Assembly: GCA_034698045.1 (NCBI GenBank)
Contig: JAQGAU010000393.1
Location: 1-29,211 of the forward strand
Direction of reading: 5' to 3'
Source of the DNA: Paramacrobiotus richtersi
Lineage: Eukaryota; Tardigrada; Eutardigrada; Parachela; Macrobiotidae
DNA length: 29,211 nt
Of the stretch, positions 20,814-29,211 are shown piece after piece. Position 1 is the first letter of the stretch. Each line of letters begins with the position of its first letter. The translations under genes were made by a program, and so were the position numbers. A model generated the notes under the pieces. The model was not told where the DNA came from. It ran no database searches and saw only the letters and a program-made list of their open reading frames with translations.

Positions 20814-22637
20814 TCAACCGCGATACATGGGAAACTTCGGCGAGCACCGCCGCAGCGATGCTTCCGTCCGTTTCCCCAGCTCATCCTCTTTCTTTTTGAA
20901 CTGAAAGACCATGGGACAAGCGACCTGTATCATCTGGCGCCACAGCACTTCTTTGGCGACCTGGGCAAACTTTAAGCAAGCCAACCGTCCCATCGATCCA
21001 AAATCCATCATGGCCGCGACGGGATTCCGTTCAAACAGCATAACCGTCGACATCATACTGCCCATGGCTTCCAGCAGGTGGGCGGCTTCCACGTGGCCAC
21101 GGTTAGCCTGCATGTTGTTGGCCGAGAGCACCAGCATTCGCGTATCAGTTGTGACGGTTTTATGCAACGTGACCGCTAGTTTGTAATAGTTGACGTTGGA
21201 GTACTTTGTCAAATCAACGTGGACGAGTCGTCGTTTGGAGGAGGAAAAGGTGTACCATGCACGAGACACTTGCTGGCACTTTGTCTGGTCGTTCACGTCC
21301 AGGAACGAAATGATTTCTCCAATCAGCTCTAGTGGTAGAGCGGTCAGTTTGTCCGATTCCTGTGAAACACCACAATAAATGACTAGATCTTGTGGCGATA
21401 TGAGCTGGATTGTGTACGATCTGCTCACGTAAATACTGTACATTAATCAACGTATCTTTAATATTTTTCCCCGCTGTACAAATCGTACGTGTTACACATT
21501 CAGTATTATAATCACACGTTAACCAGTAACTGTTATGAACTGATGCAACAGCATATACGAAGTTCGATAACGTAATGCGTACTTTTTAGCAACTGGCTTA
21601 CCATTGTTACCAAGACTGAAGGAGAGGCAGGAGACGCTGCAATGGGCGTTTGGTACATTCCACATATTCGCCGAAGAAGCGTTTTCTGCAATAGAAAAGA
21701 AATCCTTAAAATGGACAAAGTGTGGCACATTTAAAAAACCATTCCAAAATCTTCCAAAAACTTAACACGCTGTGATACCGCTGTCATCAGCATCACTCGC
21801 AAAACAACACGCAATACCAACAATTTATGGTTATGGGCTAATCTGTCGAATCTACAGAACTCACTTCGGGGAAACACAAGCAACACCAGAATAAAGTGAA
21901 CGGTTAAACATGAAAATGTTATATAACAATTATATAATTATATGTTGTATAATTTCAGTTTGCTCTCAACATACCATATTTCCCTCAGAAATGGCAGTCT
22001 TGGAATAGGAAATGTACGCCAGTCGATCCCCTTTGAACTTCGCTCCTGTCATTCCAGCTTCTCGTTCCCATATCCGTAAGAAACCATCCTTCTTGGTAAC
22101 GGCAAGCAAAGCTGGCTCATTTGGCATCTCCACCACATGCTGATGCAGACGCTTCCCCAGTGCGCGGACCCCAGTAACAACCTGGAGCAGATCTCGACAG
22201 CTCCAGCATCTCCTGAAGGGTGGTTTGTGGGGCAGTCGTACCCTGTCCTGTGTGACCACTTCCCGCACCAATCCATCGCCATAATCAATCTCCACAAAAG
22301 CATACGACTCGGAGTTCGAAGAATAATCGGTAAGTAGCACTTTTGACGGGTACCAGCGCCACGGCTGATCAGACGAACGCTGGACGATGATCTCCACAGC
22401 GTCCCCGGTTTTGTACTGCCGACGATGGCAGCATGACACTCCGACTATTTTTCGAAACGGGATTAGATCCGCGTGATGCCCGGGATGGAGAAAATCCACG
22501 ACAAGACCACTGCGGGGAACCCAGTCACGAATTATTCCACGGCTGATCGGAGCGTCTCCTTCTTGAATATCGACTCCCCAGTAGTACAACTGGCAGGATG
22601 GATCGTTGCGATATGTGATGCTTTCTTCGATGATCAT
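20814..22637 (-). CDS. FMRP/FXR-like N-terminal (tandem Agenet/Tudor + KH0-like) F-box fusion protein
   Basis: Three minus-strand exons: 22637-21975, 21685-21602 and 21359-20814 (stop TGA). All junctions are phase 0, giving 430 aa. Residues about 17-68 (YYWGVDIQEGDAPISRGIIR...LIPFRKI) and 76-136 (YKTGDAVEIIVQRSSDQPWRW...VTQDRVRLP) have the layout of the two Agenet/Tudor domains of FMRP. Residues about 160-221 (KRLHQHVVEMPNEPALL...GDRLAYISY) resemble the FMRP KH0 region. A 28-residue Pro/Ser linker exon follows, then an F-box at about 250-288 (LTALPLELIGEIISFLD...VSRAWYTF) and a C-terminal region I do not recognise. Inferred role: an SCF (SKP1-CUL1) substrate adaptor whose N-terminus binds methylated or RNA-associated partners. 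The start is the first in-frame ATG; the frame stays open upstream to about 22772, so a further 5' exon is possible. Confidence 0.75.
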
Positions 22638-23044
22638 GCTTCTGATAAAATCACGAAAAAATTCGAATAACTTGTGGCAAGTCAGATTTCGAGGCTGTTG
22701 TTTGAGCTCGACTACAGAATTCGAGCAGCTTTCGAAATAATTCAAAAATATAAATATGACGAAAACCCCCAACAGATCTTCGCAACTCTAGTCTCTCCAT
22801 GAATTGCGATTTGCGCGGATCGGTTGGGGGCCCGGCCCCTCAAAAGACTCCACACTCGGTGGTCGACTGGCTATGTAATTTACGTTTACACAGTCTTCAC
22901 TTTTCTTTTCTCGTTTTTGACCATACTCCACTTGATGGCTTGATCGAACTTCAGAGCCAACTTCTCACTGTCCCCAGTTATCTTGTCGCTTTGGAGATAT
23001 TCTCCGCAGTTACTTTAAACTTTAAAGAAGATCCTATCAGGAAA
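22638..23044. promoter_or_regulatory. Shared divergent promoter region, F-box and BTB genes
   Basis: Only about 407 bp separate the two opposed ATGs, so the region must contain both 5' UTRs and promoters. No TATA box is obvious. The open frames running through it on both strands (22799-23044 plus, 22638-22772 minus) are treated as leader sequence. Confidence 0.45.
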
Positions 23045-24176
23045 ATGGCTGTGCGTGCTTCGCTCACGCGAAAAACTCAGTCCCTGAATCTGCTGTATAA
23101 AATTCCCACTGACCAGTTTCAATTCGCTTCTGGAAATCGCTTCGACGGTCACACTGACCGCTATACGATTATTATTTCCGTAGACGGGCTGGCGGACTAT
23201 CCCGAGATTCCAGGATCTCTTTGGACGGTAACGCTGAAAGTCAACGCTGGAAATGGTGCGATCCACGCTATGGTACTGCCCTGCAGTGCGCTGTCGATGA
23301 TGGGGTTGGCAGGGAGCGTCAGTTCTCCTGGCACGGTCATGGTCGAATGGAAAGTGCGGTATGTGACGCGAACTTTACTAGGCTGTACTTTTTGGTCCTT
23401 GTTGGTTTGAGCCTGAGGTGTCCTAGTCTTACACTCAGCCACGAAGACTGAGCCTTCATAATAATGTGGCGCTAGAAACACGCGTAACAAATCGGTACGC
23501 AGTTTATCCCCTTCTGCTGAGTTTCAGATTTTAACTCTGTGTCTATAGATCCACCGGTGACACACCATATCACATACGAATCACCCCGGAAGGATGGAAA
23601 AAGGAGGGTTCCGAATCTCTTGAAGGTCTGACTGCGGTGGTAGACGGTCGCTATCGGCTGCGCACCGGAACCGACGTTTTCGTCAACCTAACATTCTACA
23701 CTGAGCACAAACCTCGCCAGCCCTCCAAGGACCGATCCGATCTGCAGCAGCTACTGGAACAGCACACCTTATCCGACTGCACCCTGATCTGCGAGGACCA
23801 GCGGTTTCCTGCCCATCGCGCCATTTTGGCCGCTCAGTCACCGGTATTTGCCGCCATATTCCACAATGAGATGCAGGAGAAAGCCTCCGGGATCTGTAAG
23901 ATTAGTGATGTTCAACCGGACACGGTGAAAGCACTGCTGCAGTACATCTACACCCGACAGCTGGAAGCTGTTGATGATAAACTGGTACAGTTGTGGATTG
24001 TCGCGGATAGATATGGTATGCTGAATTTGTGCGCGGACTGTGAAGGCCGAATGGTCGAGTCCATCAAACTGGAGAATGTTGTGCTGTACTTTAATTTTGC
24101 ACTGGATCGTGGACTGACAAATCTGAAGACTGTGGCTGCCAAGTACATTGGCCAGCACGCAGCAGACGTGGCGTGA
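23045..24176 (+). CDS. BTB/POZ domain protein, SPOP/TDPOZ-like (possible diverged MATH domain)
   Basis: Two exons: 23045-23358 and 23549-24176 (stop TGA), joined in phase 2 (CG|A), 313 aa. The ATG at 23045 was chosen for its context (AAAATGG) and because the frame upstream has no conserved look. The N-terminal 160 residues are predicted mostly beta (YTIIISVDGL, TVMVEWKVR, YHIRITPEGW, DVFVNLTFYT) and sit where SPOP has its MATH domain, but MATH signature residues are not clear. The BTB domain is sure: LSDCTLICEDQRFPAHRAIL (180-198), AAQSPVFAAIFHNEMQEK and VKALLQYIYTRQL (231-243), followed by a short helical tail (DKLVQLWIVADRYGMLNL). The family acts as substrate adaptors for CUL3 ubiquitin ligases. 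Confidence 0.88.
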
Positions 24177-27100
24177 AGAGTGTAGGAAACCCGATACAGG
24201 ATCGGGTGTAACCTTTGCCGTTTGCAGAGAAGGTTTTGGTTAATGTCACTTACGTGTTTATTATCGGTACCGCTACGTTCGTACTCGTAGATACAATACT
24301 CTGCTCAACTTTTTTTGTCACCTTCGACTACAAAGGTGATCATTTCCTCGGTGTGCCGTAAAAAAACGTCCGTATAGTTTTTTCCTGTGTTTGTGCACTA
24401 AGAATCGATGTCTCATCAAGAATTCTTTCTACAATGATTAGACTGGGTTTCATGATAAATTTGCGACGATTGCCGACCAGTGCGTTTACCACGAAAGAAA
24501 CGTTTTCGACGCGTTGATACTATGTACCCGGAAAAAAATGCATGACAGTTTATATCATTCCAAATTTTCAGTATTAACATCTGTTTTATCAGTCTTTAGG
24601 TGAATATTAATCTTGAGCCAGAGGTAAACGCAGATAGTAATAAAAACACAAAGCAAAACTACAAAGACTGTAATGAAGAAAAAGAATAATGATTTGACGC
24701 TTAATTACTTGCAGTCGCATTGTTTTGTATCTACAGTCATAAGTGCGGTTCCGGTGCCCTTTGGAGCATGTCACTTGCCCATGGATCTTTACCATCCCAG
24801 CCGCACCGGGACTTCTCCGTTAACCGACACAGAATCGTCAGTACACGAAAAACATGCGCGATCATTCAAAACGTTGACCCTGCACCTGGGTACAACATAC
24901 GACGTAAATCCCAAGCGAACACATTCCCAATGGGCGCTTTGTACATTCATCAAACCACAATCCCACCGGAACAGTGTTCCTTCTCGAACACATCCGCCGA
25001 ACAATTACATACAAATCGCCCTCATCGTGCCCACATCCGACGTACATTCAATGATGAATTTCAATCACAGTAATCGGTCGTTGGAGCATGCCAGCCCATT
25101 TGTCTGCTAAACAGAGGCTTGCACTACTGACAGAGGGTTCACTGAAGAGGAAGCGATTTGCGGCTCTCTGGCCAGCTGATTACATCCGGCAAAACACTGC
25201 TCCCGGGTACCGCCCACCATGTAGATTCAGTTGTCAGTACTGTCTGCATACTTACAATGTGAACACTGTGAAGGTTAAATCAATAGGAATGTCGAGTCGG
25301 GATTAATTAGCGGAAAGTGTTGTGGTTGTTCAAAGCAAGTTTTTTCTCATTAAATCCACATTTTCGGGAGTTTTTCATGCTTAGATCCACATTTCAGAGT
25401 GAGGAAAGTGTTTGCCTTCCGGTTGAGTGGGATTATGCGTTAACGGGTTGAAAATCGACATTTATGGGAATTGCTCCTGTGTCCCTCAAGTTGTGTCTTA
25501 GTCAGGTTGGGAAAGAGTGAATTTTGTATACATTTATCGGCTAGACAAAATGGCGTTTTTCTTGTTAAGTGTGGTTGCATGATATCTAATGGAATGGATT
25601 ATGGATTATTACTGCTTCTTTCGGATTCCCTATATAAACGCAAAGACTTTGGCATACTAAATCTGCCGATTGAGATTTGTAATCTTTGTGCCACTCCTAT
25701 AAATCGTATCAACGGATTCATTACAAATGCACTCCCATCTGCATTTGTCACTCTGTTGTGTCAGCTGCTAGAGAAACGTGTCTGTGTTCCGACGTTTTAT
25801 GTGACACTGTGGAAGTTCCGTTATTTCCTACCGTAGCTGTTTAATTTAGCATCTATTGTGCATACCTGTGGTACCAGTTCTGCCAGTACATAAAAGCCAA
25901 TGACAGGTAATGGATTTGCTTATAATGCTTGTAAACCGGCATGAAGAGTGCCAAATATCGATTGTTAAAAAACTTAATAATAACTGTTAATGTAAACATA
26001 GACAGCTCAATAAGACATCGATTTCTTAGAAGAGCGTCCGCCGGCAGCGTTATAGCTACTTTATTTCATATCCAGCCGGTTTTCTCCAGTCAGCATTGTT
26101 TTCCTTAGTACCGAAGGATTCGGAGTACTTGTTTGTTTTGCTCTTAGCATCCCTATCCAAATTCCCCATGCTGTCAACCGGTTTGCATTACAATTGTTTT
26201 GTGTACAGTATCGGATATGCCTGCTGACGGTTGTTAAAGTAGTCTCTCGGCCCGACTCTCTCCAGCGCACACGCATTTGTGAATATGTGGAAACTGAGAC
26301 TTGTACCATCCACTTCCGCGTCGGCTCGTTAATGCGTTGGTGACTGGCGTATTGTTGTGTCGGAGAAAGAGTCGTGTGTGCGTAATAATGTAACCACTGA
26401 TTTATGGATGAGAGCGTGATTCGGCACTTTCCGGTTTTCCCGAAACGGACAAGTCCTTCCTGAACCGCGGTTGGTTTCGATTTTTCTGGAAGTTTGTCGT
26501 TTATAGTATGGTTTCAGGTTGGTGGTTAGTTGTGCGGTATAGTGAGTTTTTAATTTATCAATTGAGACCAGACTTTTACATCTGACAAGTAGTTTATCGA
26601 TTGTGCCGTCTGTACTCTAACTACATCCATCCAGTTCCGCTCTACACTGTTGGGATGCCTGTCGTGAGTACGTGACAGTTCATCCGATCGTAAATTCTTA
26701 ATACGTATATACCATCCAGTGACGTGAGGTACGGCAGTTCTTGTCGTAGTTTCTGATACTTCATCTTTAGTTAATATCGTTAGCAGACGGTGGTGTTTTA
26801 ACTTTATGGGATTTTTACTGTAAAGTGTTACGTCCGTCTACAGATACTTTAAGTATAGCTCGTAGTTTAATTGAACTGCATAAGCGGAAATTAGATCTAA
26901 TGGTGTAATGATCCTCGTAATGCATAAATGGGACGTTCTCAGGTCTGTTGAAACTTGAGACATGCGATCTACGAATCTGCCAGCTGAACTAAGTGATATA
27001 TTTAAGGGATTCGTAACTCGTCTGTCTGTGAGACTGTGGCTTACGCAGTATCTTTCGCAAGAACTTATTAAATACAGTTGCAGCAGTATTTAAATTGCGC

Positions 27101-28768
27101 ATGTATTTGGGTTCTTCGTATTGTTATATATATACGCTGATTGTGAACTGCTTGGTTGGGACGCATTTCGTATCATCACTGTCATTTCATATCATCATCT
27201 CGTATCATCATAATGCTCCTTTTATGTATATCGTCACAGGAAATGTTTGACAATTTGCCGGCTATGAATATGAATTAAAAGCGTATGATTGTTTTGTAAT
27301 GGGGTCTTACGAACAAGCCGATTTGAGCATCCCGATTCACGCAGACCGTACTATACGTTTTCATTTTGTTACATTGCTTATTCTGAATAGGTATGTTTAA
27401 GAAGGAGGAGAGTTTTCAGTACCAGTCAGCCGGTCGAAAAGTAACTCGCACTTTCAGCGCCTGTCGTGAAAAATTACAAAAAACGTTCCATAATTCCGCG
27501 TAACAAAAATAAATCTACACTAAATATCAAAATTATCAAGACGGTAAAGGGATCTTATCACACCTAGGAAATTGCGTTTTATGGAAGAGCGCGTTCAGTA
27601 TAAGCAGAATTAGCCAAGGGCGGTCACCCCTGGTCGCCCGAGGCAGTTTTTCATTTTTCACTTTTTTAAACTTCAACATTTTAGGAAATCCTATGTGTGA
27701 TAAGCTTTTAGTACTGTTCCCTACGTTGCTACGTTGTCCGTTAATTTTTTCGTTAGACGTATCTCGAACTGCACAGCATTCTAATTTTTGACTTCAGCAG
27801 CGTTAAACTTTAAAACGAATGACGCTTAAATTAAGCTAAATTCATACAGCTGTAGTAAAAACACTTCTTTACATTTTGTATTGTTCATATCGTTGTAAAG
27901 TGATTCGCTTGCATACGGCGGACCTTGCCCCAGATCCTCCCAACCACTGGACAGTCCTTCTTAATTTGGCTCGAGATGTTTTGAGAAACAGGGATAATGC
28001 GTACAACATTAACAACCTTCGGTGCTGTATATACACTAGCTCTGGAGTCGTAGACGGCTGCACGTTTAACGAGCTGCATTTTGTGCAAACAGTCTGGCAT
28101 ACGTAGAATATAATACGTCATTGTTACAGTGTTGTGTTTATGCTGTGCTATAGTACAGTATATAGTCCTTTCATTGTTACATAGTTCTTTCAATGGGTAA
28201 AAAGGTGGCTTCAGTGGCAAAGTGGCAAGGTGGACTGCATGTGTGTAATGTTTTGTATTATTTTTTGATATTTTATATGTAGGTCATTTCGGCAAGCGCA
28301 TGGTTCCATAGGGGTATACGTTATAGCTAAATGTCCGTTGCACTTCTGGGTTATTTGCATTGCCTGATTAGGTATACAGTATTTGAGGGTCTTCCTAGAT
28401 TGATTGATGATCGAGCTATAAGAACATATGCGGTACTTATTTAAATTCCCAATCTTGGTAAGGTCTTTACAGGTGCCTATGAAGTATGAGCCCAGATGCT
28501 TTGTACCGTAGACACAAATTCGGTCAAATTCATAACGTAATTGCGAAGAAACTGTAGACATATGGGGGAATTAGTTGCATCGAAACGTTTCGAATCCCTA
28601 ACTGCAGCTTGTTCTATGTACTTGAGCGTATAATCGTACTAATCCGTGCGTGGTGCTGCGTGCTAGGTTGTCGAGCGCCCTATAGCCACCGCAATTACAG
28701 ATTATACAGATTCTTATTATCGATCCCTTACTATATCGATTGACTGCCATTTTCTTTGTTATGTAGCA
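24177..28768. other. Long stretch without a supported gene; likely 5' region of the GPCR gene
   Basis: About 4.6 kb were scanned on both strands. AATAAA at 24639-24644 may be the poly(A) signal of the BTB gene. About 24720-25080 is richer in C and G than its surroundings and is open in two plus frames (24673-25110 and 24720-25073), without a recognisable family. Other open frames (25471-25836, 27876-28106 plus, 27885-28220 minus) also lack signatures. A GC-rich hairpin lies at 27613-27644. Noncoding leader exons and introns of the GPCR may be here, since an acceptor-like TTTGTTATGTAG directly precedes its ATG. Confidence 0.5.
27613..27644. repeat. GC-rich hairpin in AT-rich intergenic DNA
   Basis: GCC-AA-GGGCG, a 12-nt loop, then CGCCC-GA-GGC: two perfect stems separated by a symmetric 2-nt internal loop. 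The base composition contrasts sharply with the flanks. Confidence 0.7.
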
Positions 28769-29211
28769 ATGGACGACCTAACCATCACTGACCCATCCGT
28801 CAACACCTCCATGACCTTTACTTTGCCGGATTCCACCTATATCACCCCGCTATCTATGCATCTATGGCTAACCTTCTCCACGATCCTCTGCACATTCGGT
28901 AGCCTCACCTACCTTCTTCTGCTCTCCATCCTCTTCCATCAACGCAACAACCACAAAACTACCACCAAAGGCGGTAGTCTCCTCGTCCTTCACCTGGTCA
29001 TCCTGGAACTGATCAACACCATGGGCTACTTGTCCTTCTTTATCATTACGACCTACATGGCTCAATCGGGTGTTGTGCTCAGTGACTGGGCCTGTCGGAT
29101 TGGGCAGTTGCTGTTTCTGTCGACGGTGGTCGTGGGGAACTGGGTGGCGGTGATTTTAGCGATGAATCGGTTTGTGGCCATTGTCTTCCCGCATTGTTAC
29201 AAGTCGTGGAT
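28769..29211 (+). CDS. Rhodopsin-family (class A) G-protein-coupled receptor, 5' part (runs off the window)
   Basis: The frame is open from ATG at 28769 to the window edge (147 complete codons). The ATG has good context (CAATGG) and follows a TTTCTTTGTTATGTAG acceptor-like sequence, so the leader is probably spliced. The short Thr-rich N-terminus is about 28 aa, with one N-glycosylation sequon (NTS). TM1 is MHLWLTFSTILCTFGSLTYL, TM2 is around LLVLHLVILELINTMGYLSF, then the extracellular-end cysteine WACRIGQ and TM3 with LSTVVVGNWVAVILAMNRF. The DRY position reads NRF, TM1 lacks the usual GN pair, and TM2 has Glu where Asp is usual. It is a plasma-membrane receptor of unknown ligand; TM4-7 are outside the window. 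Confidence 0.85.
   Translation, partial: MDDLTITDPSVNTSMTFTLPDSTYITPLSMHLWLTFSTILCTFGSLTYLLLLSILFHQRNNHKTTTKGGSLLVLHLVILELINTMGYLSFFIITTYMAQSGVVLSDWACRIGQLLFLSTVVVGNWVAVILAMNRFVAIVFPHCYKSW

Noticed and set aside
22799-23044. 82-residue N-terminal extension of the BTB protein from the ATG at 22799
   Set aside because: It lies in the divergent promoter gap and has no beta-domain character; the ATG at 23045 has a better start context. Not fully excluded.
25471-25836. 121-codon open frame upstream of the GPCR
   Set aside because: No recognisable family and no supporting splice or start context.
27876-28220. Overlapping open frames on both strands (76 and 111 codons)
   Set aside because: They occupy the same DNA on opposite strands and neither shows a domain or motif.

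Overview
The window is eukaryotic and animal. It has intron-split genes with GC-rich exons, AT-rich introns that obey GT-AG, and metazoan families such as PTK7, antigen-5/CAP proteins, MATH/BTB-type adaptors and a rhodopsin-like GPCR. Compact genes with introns of about 80-900 bp suggest a small invertebrate genome. An ecdysozoan, possibly a tardigrade, is my best guess, but that is inference. No prokaryotic, plasmid, CRISPR or viral features were seen. Every multi-exon model below was built by hand and its splice phases match across all junctions, which is the main support for the exon limits.

Layout: (1) 1-8010, plus strand: the 3' portion of a PTK7/Off-track receptor pseudokinase (six Ig domains, one membrane segment, pseudokinase), running in from the left edge. 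(2) 8699-12708, minus strand: two tandem CAP (SCP/antigen-5) secreted-protein genes. (3) 13652-16251, plus strand: a mitochondrial-type alanyl-tRNA synthetase that stops right after the aminoacylation core, with no editing domain and no C-Ala domain. (4) 17397-19989, plus strand: two more CAP genes made by a tandem duplication of about 1.8 kb. (5) 20814-22637, minus strand: a three-exon gene whose product looks like the N-terminal half of an FMRP/FXR protein (two Agenet/Tudor domains, then a KH0-like region) joined to an F-box. (6) 23045-24176, plus strand: a BTB/POZ protein, divergent from the F-box gene across a gap of about 0.4 kb. (7) 24177-28768: a long stretch with no supported gene. (8) 28769 to the right edge: the start of a rhodopsin-family GPCR.

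Working together: the four CAP genes share three introns at identical positions and phases (1, 0, 2), so they are one family cluster arranged as two head-to-tail pairs facing outward, with the synthetase gene in the middle. The F-box and BTB genes would encode substrate adaptors for two different cullin ubiquitin ligases and may share a bidirectional promoter.

The strongest candidates for something undescribed are the FMRP-N-terminus/F-box fusion, the editing-less alanyl-tRNA synthetase, and a dispersed repeat found in most PTK7 introns with possible inverted relatives in a synthetase intron that also carries a duplicated splice acceptor.
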